Origin: Cafeteria roenbergensis
Taxonomy: Eukaryota > Sar > Bigyra > Bicosoecida > Cafeteriaceae
NCBI GenBank assembly: GCA_008330645.1
Contig: VLTN01000033.1
Span: 186,001 to 250,000 of the forward strand
Reading direction: 5' to 3'
Length of the DNA stretch: 64,000 nucleotides
In this document: positions 22,046-35,057 of the stretch, piece after piece
How the letters are laid out: each line of letters opens with the position of its first letter
Numbering within the stretch: the stretch's first letter is position 1
Position numbers and translations under genes: made by a program
Notes under the pieces: model-generated
The model's database searches: none
What the model was told of the DNA's origin: nothing
What the model saw: only the letters and a program-made list of their open reading frames with translations

Positions 22046-24383
<2,338 letters not shown>

Positions 24384-25247
24384 GGCAGCAAGCTGTGTCC
24401 AACTACGCGACTAGACGTTCGGTCGCGAGACCTCGACGGCACCTGGTGTGGGCGGCGAGCTTCGTCCGCCGAGCCTTAGGCGCAAGCTTGCTCGGCAGCT
24501 CTGCCGAGGCCGGCCTGAGGCACTGTGCTGTGGGCGCATGATCCGAGCGCCCCGTTGCTCCTCGAGCCGGTCTGCATTGGACGCCCGCGCACAGGCGGTC
24601 TCGCGGCATTGCCCAAACTCTGCGTCTGCGGGTGCTGTGTGCAGCCCCGTGCCGATTGGCGTCGACGGCGCTTCGAAACGCACGGCCACGCCCGCGGTGC
24701 GCCGTGCGCAAGAGACCAGCAATTTGTAGAGCGCTCGTCCGCGTTTGTGTGTTGCTGGGGGGCGAGTGTGTGTCCTGTTGCACCGACCCATGGGCTCCAG
24801 CGCAGCGCACGGTTCATCGTAAAGCTCGGCCTTCCACTGCCGCAGGGCTCCAGCACGAGGCGCACGGCGCGAGTGAGGGTGGGCCGCGACCGCAAGATTG
24901 ACAGGGAGCTGCTCGGCGCACTGGTAGCTCAGCCAGCACGCCGAGCAGCAGTGCTTTCAACCGCAACAAGATTGGGCTGACGGCGCCGCCGGAAACGGTA
25001 CTGGACCGCCAACGCCGCTCGCCAACAAGTCAGCCACAATTCTGACACGCACACGAAACCCTCTGGTTGTGCCCAGAGGATTCTGGCCCAGCCAGCGGCT
25101 CGCAGCGAGTGCGAGGGTTACCCCCATTTCGGGCGGGAATGGGCAGCGCCTCTGCCGGCCATTTTCCGCCCCGGCGAGGTTGCCGCTTCGCGCACTCACG
25201 ACCTCGCGAAGAACCCTGCCCGCCGGGGGCCGGTACAGTGCTGCAAC
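24384..25247. promoter_or_regulatory. Divergent upstream region (RBBP4-like / ABCG)
   Basis: The 864 bp between two outward-facing start codons has lower GC than the coding regions. Open frames on both strands show no domain and no matching splice sites. It should carry both promoters; no motif was recognised. Confidence 0.4.
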
Positions 25248-27926
25248 ATGGCTGCGACTCCTGTGGGCCGCGCTGCGGGCGTTGCCTTGGAGTGGGACAA
25301 CCTTGGCTTCGAGGTGAAGGACAAGGTCATCGTCAGCGGAATTAGCGGTCGCGCTGTTCCGGGAACGCTCACCCTCCTCATGGGCCCTTCTGGCGCCGGG
25401 TGAGTGTGTGGCTTGCAATGTGCTTCCTATACCGGGCGCACGCTGCCGGAAGGGTAGGGCGCAGGAAGCGCTCCCGCGCCACCAATGTCGCACTGGTTGC
25501 CCTGCCCGCCTCCGCAGCAAGACCACGCTCCTCAACTTGCTCTCCCGCCGCACGGCGGCGACTTCAGGCGAAATTCTGTTCAACGGCAAAAAGCCCACGT
25601 ACCAGCTGCAGCGCGTTCAGGGATTCGTGGAGCAGGAGGGTGAGGGCCGCTGCTGACGCGCTTTCCGCAGCGCCGCCACCTCGCCCCAGCCACCCATCAC
25701 GGCAACCCCCCAACGAGCGCCCCACAACCCCACCCCACCCCACCCCATTCCCGCCGCTGTCGACATTGCCCTATTGCCCCTTCTTGCCGCAGTCGCCCAG
25801 TTCGAGACTCTGACTGTCCGAGAGATCCTCGAGACCACGGCCAGGCTCAAGCTGCCTGAGCACGTCAAGGGCAAGGCTTTGCGCGACCGCATCGACGAGG
25901 TGATTTCTGCGTTGGACATCAGCAAGTGCGAGCACACGCGCGTGTCGGGCTGCAGCGGGGGCGAGAAGCGCCGCCTTGCCGTGGCGGCGGAGCTGCTTGG
26001 CGAGCCGTCCCTGCTCTTCCTGGACGAGCCGACCACCGGCCTGGACTCCAATGCCGCAATGACGATCATCCGCATTCTGCGCCGCCTGGCCCGCGAGCAG
26101 AACCGCACGATCATCTGCACGATCCACCAGCCTCGCGCGTCCATCCTGCCGCTGGCCGACCAGCTCGTGCTGCTGGCTAGCGGGCGCCAGGTCTACACCG
26201 GGCCCACGTTCACCCCCGGCCACTCGGACGGCCTGCTGGCCTATTTCGAGGGGATCGGCTTCCCCTGCAGCAAGGTCGAGAACCCCGCCGACCACATCGT
26301 GGACGTGATCAACCTGCGGACGGACGGGGACGCGGCTGCAGGCGCGGACGGGGGGGGCAGCGCGGGCTCACCCAAGAAGGAGACTGGCCCGGCGGCGGAG
26401 GCGGGCGTCGTTGCCAGCAGCAGCAGCTCTGCCAAGGAGACAGCTGACGGTGCGGGTGACATCGAGTTGACCAGTGCAGCGGCTGCTGCCGATGCTGATG
26501 CTGATGCTGATGCGGAGGCAGCGGCGGATGCGGCGGATGCGGATGCGGATGCGGATGCGGAGGCCGATGGCGAGGCGGGGGCTGTTGAGGCCCCAAGCGA
26601 CGACGCCAGCGACTCCGCCAGCGAGTCTAGCCTCCCCTGCACCACCGGCTGGGCCAAAGGGTCAGACGCGCACCGACTCGCAGCTCTGCCGCTTGAGGAG
26701 AGGGCCGCCGAGGCGTCGGAGCTGCGATTGACCAAGGGCCGCGCTGCGTTCGTGGAGTGGATCGCGGACCAGTTCAAGCAGTCTGACCTGCGGGACAGCG
26801 TGACGCGCCGGCTTGCCCCGGACGAGCTGCCCGCCACCCCAGCCGCGCTCTCCGCGGACGGGTCGGCGCGCCCCTCCCGCTACTCCGTCGGGTGCTGCAC
26901 GCAGACGTGCGTCGTCACCCGCCGCGTGTTCCTGTTCAAGCTTCGGGAGCCAGAGGCCACGGCTACGCAAGCGATGAACCTCATCATCATGGCTGCCATC
27001 ATTGGCTGGGTGTACTTCGACTTGCCGGAGAACTTCAAGGGCGTGAGCGATCGGTTCGGGTTCATCGCCGTGTACCTGCTGTTCATCGCGTTTGCGCCCA
27101 TCGACCTGCTCACGCTCTTCCCGCTCGAGAGGTCAGTCTTCCTCAGAGACACGAAAGCAAATCTCTACGGCACGCTCGCATTCTTTTTCGGTCGCTCCAT
27201 CGCCGAGCTCCCCGCTCACATCCTGCTCTCGGCCGCTGGGGGCACGGTGGCATACTGGATGGCTGGCTTCCAGGCCGACCCCGAAAAGTTCGGAATCTTC
27301 ATTCTCAACGTCGTGCTCATGATGCTCACGGGAGCAAGCCTCTTGGCGTTCTGCTCCTCTCTTGCGCGCACGCTGGCAGAGGCAAACGGCATCGGCACGC
27401 TCATCCTGATGCTGGTGATGATCTTCAACGGGTTTTTCATCGGTGAGCCTTGCGCTGCTGGCAGCCGACGCGCAGCCCTAGCCTCCACCCGCGATTCGTT
27501 GCCGAGACCAGCGCAGCCCTTCGCCAAGCCCCTTCCCTCGCCACCCTCCTCGCCACCCTCCTCGCCTCTCGCCCGCCCTTCCCGGAACCTCTCCCACTTG
27601 CAGCTGAGGAGAACACGCCAATCTTCCTGCGCTGGATCAGTCAGATTTCATTCCTCAAGTTCGGGCTGGAGGTCGCCATGGTGAACGAGCTCAGCGGCCT
27701 CACGATCGAGTGCTCGCCGCACGAGCTGGCGCTCGGCTGCCTCACTAGCGGGAACGACGTCTTGCTCGCCCGCAACCTGCCCACCACAACTGACAGCATC
27801 TGGGAGCGGTTCGGCTGGCTTGCGCTCACGGCCGTGCTGCTCCGGCTGCTCACGTTCTTCGCGCTTCACTTCCTCTACACAGGCCAGTCCTGGGCCACGC
27901 GCGCGCGCCTCATGTGCGAGTGGTGA
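25248..27926 (+). CDS. ABCG: ABCG half-transporter
   Basis: Four exons (25248-25399, 25518-25639, 25793-27442, 27604-27926) encode 748 residues. The nucleotide-binding domain comes first, as in ABCG: Walker A GPSGAGKTT is split by intron 1, followed by GFVEQE and ETLTVREILE, a signature loop SGGEKRRLAVAAELL, Walker B LLFLDEPTTGLDS and the H-loop CTIHQPRAS. The usual ABCG signature VSGGERKR appears here as VSGCSGGEKRR, with an extra Cys-Ser. A long acidic linker with Asp-Ala repeats (about 26330-26640) precedes about six membrane helices, among them LIIMAAIIGWVYF, IAVYLLFIAFAPIDLLTLFP and MLTGASLLAFCSSLA. The last exon joins FFI to AEENTPIFLRWISQISFLKF, the family's C-terminal block. ABCG half-transporters dimerise to export lipids or drugs from the cell; the substrate here is unknown. 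Confidence 0.93.
26491..26566 (+). repeat. GATGCT/GATGCG hexanucleotide repeat (Asp-Ala)
   Basis: Two neighbouring blocks of GATGCT and GATGCG units in the ABCG linker exon code for a string of alternating Asp and Ala. It is a young-looking slippage repeat in a disordered linker between the ATP-binding and membrane parts. Confidence 0.9.
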
Positions 27927-28241
27927 GGGCGAGTGCGCGGCGCCCGATCAGGCCGCCTGGGCTGGGCATGCGTCAATGTCGTCTGCATCAGAGCGATGAG
28001 TCCGCCTGCGACACAACCGTGCTTGCCGCTCATTCACTCAGCTTGGGCATCGCATACATGATGCGCCACCTACGTGTTACGGCGCAACCAGAACCAGCGC
28101 AAGCGAATCCATTGCCGGCATACGCCTCCCTGCCTCAGCCGGCCGCGCGCACTGCAACCGGGCTGCAAGCGCTCACGCGCTCGCCAGGTCGCGGCGCCGA
28201 CGATGCCGCTGCCGCTGTAGCTAGCTGCGCCTGCCACACGG
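27927..28241. other. Convergent 3' region (ABCG / kinase)
   Basis: The 315 bp between two converging stop codons is lower in GC than its flanks, as expected for 3' untranslated sequence. Nothing else was recognised. Confidence 0.5.
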
Positions 28242-31200
28242 TCAGCTCTCGCCAGGAGCAGAGCTGCCTTCACCCTTTTGAGTGTCAGCTGACGAGCCTC
28301 TCTCGGCAGGCGCCCACACACCAACTGGCACCTGTACAGGTTGCCGCGGAAGGGGTGTTGCCTCAACCGGCTCGTCTGCCGCAGGTGCTCTGCCTGCCAG
28401 TGCTCTGCCAACGGGAGCTTTGCCAACAGGTGCACCCCTCGACCTGGGGCCCCGCGCGGCCGCACTCGACGAGCCTGCTGCTGGCGTGCTCGACACGCCA
28501 GGGCCCGCTGCTGGCGCGGCGGCGGCGGAGGGGGTGGAAGCGGGAGCAGTCTGCTCAGCCCCCCCGCCAGCTGCGCCCGATCCTTGCGCCGGCCGGCCAC
28601 GCTGCCCCTCTGGCAAAGCGGAGGCGACGGCGGACGCGTATGTGTCTGTGGCGCGCGAGGGGTCTGCGGGGGACGACCGCGCGATGCGTCTGGCCACGTC
28701 AGCAGCGACGGAGGCGGCGGAGCGCGGGGAGTCCCTGGCCGCGGTGCCGATTCGCGATCTGGTCGCGAGAGCGGGCACAGCGGCTGGGGAGGCCGAGGAG
28801 CCGGCAGCGGAGCGCCCGCCGCCCTGCGCTGTGGCGCCGCCGGCTGGTGCGCCCTCCGCCGCTGCCTCCGCCGCTGCCTCGGCGGCCTCAGCCGCTGCCT
28901 CCGCCTCTTCTGCCTGCCGACGCCTCCCCGCTGCCTCCTCCTCCTCCGCCAGCTGCAGAGCTGCCGGCATCGCGTCCCGCGCGTCGTCAAGCGTCCGGAG
29001 CGGGATGGACCCAGCCGCCGGGTGCGCCTCCAGCAGCGCCAGCGAGCGACTCAGAAGCCTGTGCACGTCTCTCATCGTCGGCCTCTCACTTGGGTCGGCT
29101 GCCCAGCACCGCTGCACAAGGTCCCGGATCGACGTCGGCAGAGCAAGCGGAAGGGCCTGCCTGGCGCCGGAGCACACCTGAATGGCCACCTGAAGCGTCT
29201 CCACCCCCTTCCACGGGGGCTGCCCCGTGAAGAGCTCCGTCAGGGTCACGCCGAACGACCAGACGTCGCTCTTTTCGGAGAAAGTTTTGCCCGAAGTCAT
29301 GAGGGCCTCGGGGGCCAGCCACCGGATGGGCCCCGTGGTTGCCGACGTGTAGCCCCTCGACTGGGAGCTCTGCTTCAGCCTGGCGAAGCCGAAGTCGCAG
29401 ACCCTCACCCTGTCCGAGTGATCGCAGAGCAGGTTCCGAGCGGCGATGTCGCGGTGGATCACACGTTCCTCGTGCAGGTGCAGAATGCCGGCGGCGGCGC
29501 CGCAGGCCATGGCTGTGACGTCCCGGAGCGTGAAGAGGTGCCGCAGGTTGCCGGGGCCCGGAGAGACGAGGAGTCGCTCCAAGCTACCCCTGGCCATAAA
29601 CTCCGTGACCACAGCCTGAAAGGGCCGCTCGATGACGCCGACGAAACGAACGATGTGCTCGTGATGGGCCACGCGAGCCATCATGTCAGCCTCTTGCCGC
29701 AGCTCTGCCAGCACCGCCTCGGACACGTCGCCAAGGTCCTGGTCGGATCCCGCCCCGCCGCCAGCCTCTGCAGCACCGGCACCAGCACCGGCAGGGTTGC
29801 TGACGGACCGGGCGCTCTTCATGACAGACTTGGCGACAGACTCCGCGTCGCTCTGGATCCTGAGGACCTTGACTGCAACGTCAGTCCCGCGCCAGCGGGC
29901 GCGCAGCACCGTGCTGTAGGAGCCTTCCCCGAGGGTGGGGAGCTCTGGGAACTCCAAGTCCTGGGCCTTGAGCAGCCGCCAGAGGCGGCCGCCACCGCCG
30001 CCGGCGCTTTCGCTGCTGCGGCCGGGGGAGGGCGTCGCAACGACGGGTGAGGAGGCGGCCGCGGGCGAGGCAAGGCCGGCAGAGCCGTCCACAGGCGTGG
30101 GGTCGCGATCGGCGTGCGCCCGGTTCACCCGTCCGCCGGCTCTAGCATGCGCTGGGCGAGGAGTACCGGGAGCGATCGGCAGAGCTGCAGAGCCGCCAGC
30201 GCCAGTGCCAGCCGCCCCAGCAGCGGCAGCGGCGGCAGCGGCGGTGGTGGCGGATGCGGGTGCCGACGTCTGCCTCCGGAACTCGGTGATAGCCTTCATC
30301 GGCTGAGCAGCATCGCCGGCAGACGCGGTGTCGTGCCGGGGCGTGAGGCCAGGGCGGTACGAAGGGTCCTTCTGACCCCGCGCGGCGGTGGTGGCGTCCT
30401 GCCGCGCCCCGGCTCCTGCTCCGGCTTCGGCTGCAGGGCCCGGGGGGGGCGCCAGCTCGCCGGCGGTGCGGTGCCCGGGCGTGAACCTGCCGTAGCGGCT
30501 GTCGGTGGACGAGGCGTTCTCTAGGCGGGGTCCGGTCGCGACCAAGCCGGCCTCGCTGGCGCCGGTGCTGCCAACATCGCTGCCCGCGTCGTCGGTGCCC
30601 GCGTCGCTCGTGGCGCCGCTGCGGAGGCCCTGACCTGGCTCCGGTCCGCCCCTGCCCTCCTTGTCGAGCTTCGATGACGTCACTTCGTCACCCGGGCCTT
30701 CGGACCCCGGAGCCGACGTCCTTGGCCCAATCGGCAGAGCCGTTACCACGCCCAGCCCCCTGAGCATCGGCAGTGCCCGGTCCAGCGTCCTCCTGTGCGC
30801 AGCGTGCATTTCCACAGCGTCCATGTCCTTCTCCTCCAGCGTGGAGAGCGAGGGAAGCGTCGTGAAGCCCAGGGCTCGCAGCGGCGGACCGTACCGCGCA
30901 AGCCCCAGCTCAGACAGCCACACGTCCACCACACTGAGCGCGGGGCCGGCCCCTCCGTTCTCGGGGTGGTCGCCGTGGGCAGAGCTTGCCGTGGCAGATC
31001 CCGAAGTGGCAGAGCTACCAAGCGCAGGGCCCGCGCCGCCGAACCCGGCCTGGGCGGAGCGAGCGACCGATCCCTCGTCAGCCCGGGCTCCGGCTCGCTG
31101 CTGGTGGCTCCGAGCGTAGGCGGCCGACGACCCGAATGAGCCGGCGGAAGCCTGCCTCACGGCGGAGAGGGGCCCCAGCGGGCTTGAGGTGCTGAGAGAC

Positions 31201-33824
31201 GACGCGTCGCTCAGGGCACGCAGCACTGGAGCAGGGTGCGACGGCGGAAATACGCGAAGCGGAGACCCCCCGTCCTTGGCTGACGCAGTAGCAGCAGCCG
31301 CGCCACCCCTGCCCGTGCTCGCGCTGGAGAGCGGCGCAGCCGACTCGGCAGGGTTCGAATCCGCGCCGGTCTCCGGCCCGCCATGCCTGCCACGGGGCCC
31401 TCGCCCGATGGAGGTCCATCCGCCGCTGTCAGGCCCCTGCTGCCGCCGCCGCTGCGCCGGTGCCGCCGCTGCCCGGCCCAGCCTGGGGCGTCGCACAGCA
31501 GAGCCAATCCCTCCCAAGTCTCCCACGGCGCCGACGGGAGCGCTACCGGCCGCTGCGCCCCCAGAATACGGCGTCGCGCCGCTGGCGCGGCCGCGTGCGA
31601 GGTCGTCCCCTGCCCTCCTGCCGCCCCGCCTACGGCGTCGGCGGGACCCGCCCCTGCCAGCACCGCTGACGTCCCCGTCCCCGTCCCCGGTACCACTGCT
31701 GCCGTGGCCGTGGTCGGGGCGCTGGCTGCGCCGCGACGAAGCGGCCGCTGCCATGTTCGCTCTGATGGAGGGGGTGGGCATCGCGCCCACAGCGCGCATC
31801 TGAACGAGGTCCGTGACGGAAAGGGCGTCGTCAGCGGCAGAGCGACGGCCCTGCCGGTTTCGCCGGTGGCGCTTGGATCCTGCTCGGCGGGACGCAGCTC
31901 TGTCCAGGTACGCTGCGGAGCTTGAGAACCCGAGACCCTGCCCCCCCCACGCCAGCTCGTCCGCGTCCGCCTCGGCACTGTCATCACCACCAGCACCAGC
32001 AGCGGCGGCTGCATCAGCAGCACTGCCTGCGAGGAGTGACCGCCCGTCGGCCGTCACGAATCCGCCCAGGTTGTCAGCGGACGCACCCCGACCGCTCGCC
32101 CCCGTCGCGCCCGCACCCAGGCCCGGCCACGAGTGTCCGGGGCCCACAGCGGCCGCAATGTCCTCCACCATCACCTGGGGCAGAGACTTCTCGCCAGAGA
32201 GCCCGGCTACGCGGCACCCGCTCAGGAACACAGCCCCGCGCAGCAGCGCCCGGCAGAGCGCTGCGCGGCGGCCCCCCGGGGGCAGCAGGTCCAGCGCAGT
32301 GCGGCCGTCAGCTGCACGCGCGAGGACGTCGACGAGGCCCGTGTTCAGCAGCACCGACACGGCCTCCTCGTGCAGGTTCTCGGCAGCCAGATGCAGGGGC
32401 TGCTTGCCCGAGCCGGGCTCGCGAGCCATCGCGTCCAGGGGCTCTGGCGCGTCCACAAGCAGGTACTGGAGCGCGTCGGCGCTGCCGGCCCGCGCAGCGA
32501 TGTGCGCCAGGGTGACGCCCGGCTTGGACTGATAGTGACTCCACGGCCGGCCGGAGTGGGCGAAGGCCCTGAGGGCATCGACGTCGCCCTTGCGCGCTGC
32601 AGTTTCGTTGGCCCGCGTCTGGGCTGAGCTGCGTGCGGCGCGGACGTCGACGGAGCTGAGACTGCGCACCCATGCCTCGGCCGCAGCGCTGCCCGATAGA
32701 TGGGCGACATCGGCGAGGGTGAGCATGCGCGGAGCCCTGCGGCGGCCGGAGGCGGACCAGGGAGTGACCCCTGACGAGGCAGCGGCCGCGGCCGCGGCGG
32801 CTGCTGAGTTTGGCGGGGGCGGCCGCTCCGGCACGGTGAGGGCCTGGGAGTCCATGTGCGCGCTGTGCAGCACCTTGCAAGTGGGGATGTGTCCGGCATG
32901 CACAGCCTGCGAGGGAGACACGAGGGCCGGCGGGGCGGGGGGGCTGTCGGGGTGGGCGACGCGCTGGCCGGCCGGGAGGCCTCTTGAGGCAAGGGGGGCT
33001 TTCGGGGTGGGCGGGAGCGGGCGGGAGCGGGGCGGGAGGGGGCGGGGCGGGGGCGGGGCGGGAGCGGGCGGGAGGGGGCGGGGCGGGGGGATGCTCAAGC
33101 CCAGGCCTGGCGAGCCCGGCCTGGGTGCTGGCAACAGGCCGCGGCAAGAGAGCGGGGCGGAGCTGCGGGGCGCGCCAAGCAGCGGCCTCACCGTGTGCAG
33201 GGCCAGCCAGCCGTCCATGGAGCGCCACCGGCAGATCTTGGGAACCATGCCTGTTATCCATCGCAGGAACTCGGCCTTGCCAACCGCGGCGGCGACGTGG
33301 GCGCAAGTAACAAGGTCCCCGCCGCCGCGGCCTGCCTGGGCCATTGCCGACTGCGGCCAGGGTGCGAGCGCCTTGGGAACGGCGCCCGCTGAGAGGAGCT
33401 CGCTCGCGCAAGCGGGCAGCCCGCGGGCGGCGCACAGGTGAAGGGGTGTCGGCCCCGCCGCCAGCAGGGACCCGTTGTAGCGCCACATATGGTCCGCCTC
33501 CTTCACCCCGTTCTGCCGCGCCTCGGCTATGATGGCGGGCTCGGCGTCTTCGGGGCTCAAGAGAGGCAGGTTTGCGTCCGCGCCGCCTCGAATGAGAGCG
33601 TGAACGACCCCGGGAGCGCCGCCGTGGCACTTGTTGATCGCGCAGATGAGGGCGGTTTCCCCGCGAGCATTGTACGCGTTGACATCCTCGCCCTGGTCGA
33701 TCAGCTCCTTGATGAGGGCGAGGTTGCCGCGAGAAGCCGCCTCGTGCATGGGGAACGTTGCGGACGGCGAGCTGGCATCCAAGTCCATCACGCCCCGAAA
33801 CACGCTCCGCGCCGGATCTGACAT
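28242..33824 (-). CDS. Ankyrin-SAM-protein kinase (TKL type)
   Basis: Two exons (33824-33192, 32906-28242) encode 1765 residues; without removal of the intron the frame stays open and gives 1860. Start MSDPARSVFRG at 33824. Ankyrin repeats lie at about residues 28-165 (FPMHEAASRGNLALIKELID) and again at about 308-416 (QPLHLAAENLHEEAVSVLL). A SAM domain sits at about 868-932 (VVDVWLSELGLARYGPPLRA). The kinase domain runs from about 1200 to 1495: glycine loop GEGSYSTV, VAVKVL, HRDIAARNLL, DFGFARL, WLAPEAL, SDVWSFGVTLTELFTG and the closing RCWAADPSERPTM. All catalytic residues are present. The HRDIAARN loop and the ankyrin-SAM layout fit tyrosine-kinase-like enzymes of protists and plants. An Ala-rich insertion of about 35 residues lies between the VAVK strand and helix C. 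Role: signalling; substrate unknown. Confidence 0.9.
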   Translation of the reverse strand: MSDPARSVFRGVMDLDASSPSATFPMHEAASRGNLALIKELIDQGEDVNAYNARGETALICAINKCHGGAPGVVHALIRGGADANLPLLSPEDAEPAIIAEARQNGVKEADHMWRYNGSLLAAGPTPLHLCAARGLPACASELLSAGAVPKALAPWPQSAMAQAGRGGGDLVTCAHVAAAVGKAEFLRWITGMVPKICRWRSMDGWLALHTVRPLLGAPRSSAPLSCRGLLPAPRPGSPGLGLSIPPPRPLPPAPAPPPPRPLPPRSRPLPPTPKAPLASRGLPAGQRVAHPDSPPAPPALVSPSQAVHAGHIPTCKVLHSAHMDSQALTVPERPPPPNSAAAAAAAAASSGVTPWSASGRRRAPRMLTLADVAHLSGSAAAEAWVRSLSSVDVRAARSSAQTRANETAARKGDVDALRAFAHSGRPWSHYQSKPGVTLAHIAARAGSADALQYLLVDAPEPLDAMAREPGSGKQPLHLAAENLHEEAVSVLLNTGLVDVLARAADGRTALDLLPPGGRRAALCRALLRGAVFLSGCRVAGLSGEKSLPQVMVEDIAAAVGPGHSWPGLGAGATGASGRGASADNLGGFVTADGRSLLAGSAADAAAAAGAGGDDSAEADADELAWGGQGLGFSSSAAYLDRAASRRAGSKRHRRNRQGRRSAADDALSVTDLVQMRAVGAMPTPSIRANMAAAASSRRSQRPDHGHGSSGTGDGDGDVSGAGRGGSRRRRRRGGRRAGDDLARGRASGATPYSGGAAAGSAPVGAVGDLGGIGSAVRRPRLGRAAAAPAQRRRQQGPDSGGWTSIGRGPRGRHGGPETGADSNPAESAAPLSSASTGRGGAAAATASAKDGGSPLRVFPPSHPAPVLRALSDASSLSTSSPLGPLSAVRQASAGSFGSSAAYARSHQQRAGARADEGSVARSAQAGFGGAGPALGSSATSGSATASSAHGDHPENGGAGPALSVVDVWLSELGLARYGPPLRALGFTTLPSLSTLEEKDMDAVEMHAAHRRTLDRALPMLRGLGVVTALPIGPRTSAPGSEGPGDEVTSSKLDKEGRGGPEPGQGLRSGATSDAGTDDAGSDVGSTGASEAGLVATGPRLENASSTDSRYGRFTPGHRTAGELAPPPGPAAEAGAGAGARQDATTAARGQKDPSYRPGLTPRHDTASAGDAAQPMKAITEFRRQTSAPASATTAAAAAAAAGAAGTGAGGSAALPIAPGTPRPAHARAGGRVNRAHADRDPTPVDGSAGLASPAAASSPVVATPSPGRSSESAGGGGGRLWRLLKAQDLEFPELPTLGEGSYSTVLRARWRGTDVAVKVLRIQSDAESVAKSVMKSARSVSNPAGAGAGAAEAGGGAGSDQDLGDVSEAVLAELRQEADMMARVAHHEHIVRFVGVIERPFQAVVTEFMARGSLERLLVSPGPGNLRHLFTLRDVTAMACGAAAGILHLHEERVIHRDIAARNLLCDHSDRVRVCDFGFARLKQSSQSRGYTSATTGPIRWLAPEALMTSGKTFSEKSDVWSFGVTLTELFTGQPPWKGVETLQVAIQVCSGARQALPLALPTSIRDLVQRCWAADPSERPTMRDVHRLLSRSLALLEAHPAAGSIPLRTLDDARDAMPAALQLAEEEEAAGRRRQAEEAEAAAEAAEAAAEAAAEGAPAGGATAQGGGRSAAGSSASPAAVPALATRSRIGTAARDSPRSAASVAADVARRIARSSPADPSRATDTYASAVASALPEGQRGRPAQGSGAAGGGAEQTAPASTPSAAAAPAAGPGVSSTPAAGSSSAAARGPRSRGAPVGKAPVGRALAGRAPAADEPVEATPLPRQPVQVPVGVWAPAERGSSADTQKGEGSSAPGES
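33004..33090. repeat. G-rich GGGCGGGAGC-type repeat inside kinase intron
   Basis: Irregular runs of three to six G separated by C or AGC on the plus strand, within the intron at 33191-32907 of the kinase gene. The kinase transcript carries the C-rich complement. The plus strand has many more than four G-runs and could form G-quadruplexes. Confidence 0.85.
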
Positions 33825-35057
33825 TGCCTCTCTCCGAAATCACGCGCAGGAGGACGGGGGGAGAGGCTGCGGAGGCAGCAGCAGCCGCTTGACCCCGGCC
33901 AAAAAGCGGCGGGGGGCGCTCTGCCAAGCGCCGACGCGGTGCTGCTTCGCCAGGTGGAGCGGCTAGGGGCCCAAGCAACGAGGCTGGCCAACGAAGCCCA
34001 CACCCGCGAGAGCACAGCTGCCGCTCGGGCGCCTCGCGCGCGCGCAAGGCCCGCCACGTGCGAGTTGACTCGGATGCGCGATCGCCAACTGAGGCAGAGC
34101 TGGCGGTGCCACGCGATTCGAGCTGCGGCGGACAAACCTGGCACGAGTCCGCTGATGGTGGCCCCGAGGCGGTGTGCCGGGCACAAAAGCGAGCCGGCAT
34201 TGTCAAGTTATGGCCCTGTTCGGCCCAAGGAGCGAGTGTGTGGTGACTTTCGGAGCGCACTCGGGACGGGGTTAGGAGGCCAGACGAGCGTGCGAAGCCT
34301 GTCCCAGCCGCAGCGGCAGCTGCCAACACCAATGCTGTTTTACCCCTCAGTTGTGACTTGCTGCATACACTCCCGACGCGTGCGCAAGCCGCTTGCCCTC
34401 CGACCCGAGCGCCTTGCCGCATCCCCCGCACGCGCGGCTTGCAAAACTGGCGGGAGTTTCCCCCAGGGTCGATGGTCACGATGCGCTCCCCGCGTCCGCC
34501 GGCGGCGCGCACCGGGGTGTAGCGCGTGCGGAGGACACATATCTCCCAACTGCTGGCGCAGAGACTGGCCCAAGCTAGACAGGTCCGGACTCTTCCCTGG
34601 GGCACGCAAAAGCTAGAGCGTTTGCCGCGCTCGGCACGGCCCGCCCGCGGCTCCATTCTTGCGACAGGCGCGCCGTGTGGCCCATCGTCCCCCCTGCGAG
34701 AAAAACAATCGAGAGGCCGACAGGCAGGGGTCCACGGCCCCGCTTGATGCCCTATGCACCGCTGGCAGCCACCCTCGGCGTCGGCTTTGGTGTGCTCGCC
34801 TGTCTGGCATCGTCTCTGGCGGCCTTTCCGACCAACCGCCAGGGCGTGGGCCACCTTGCAGCGCCGGTCCGCAATGTGCCACAAAGCCCACGCTGGGTAT
34901 GGTGTGAAGTGGTGGCTGGCGCAGTGCAAGGTGTGCCAGTCTGCAGTTTCCCATATGAATGCAGAGCAGCACCGCTGCTCGCAATGGCCTCGACACTGTC
35001 GGCGGCCGCCTCTGGCACCGGGGCGGCTCCCAGGGCGGGAACGTCCAAGGGCCCGGG
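33825..35057. promoter_or_regulatory. Divergent upstream region (kinase / giant protein)
   Basis: This 1233-bp stretch separates two outward-facing start codons. GC falls compared with the flanking genes. An open frame from an ATG at 34747 has a hydrophobic N terminus but runs into exon 1 of the next gene in another frame and is not convincing. No other element was recognised; both promoters should be here. Confidence 0.4.

Noticed and set aside
31347-31365. GGGTTCGAATCC, like the T-arm of a tRNA
   Set aside because: The flanking bases do not pair into a T-stem, no A-box or anticodon arm lies upstream, and the site is inside the kinase coding exon.
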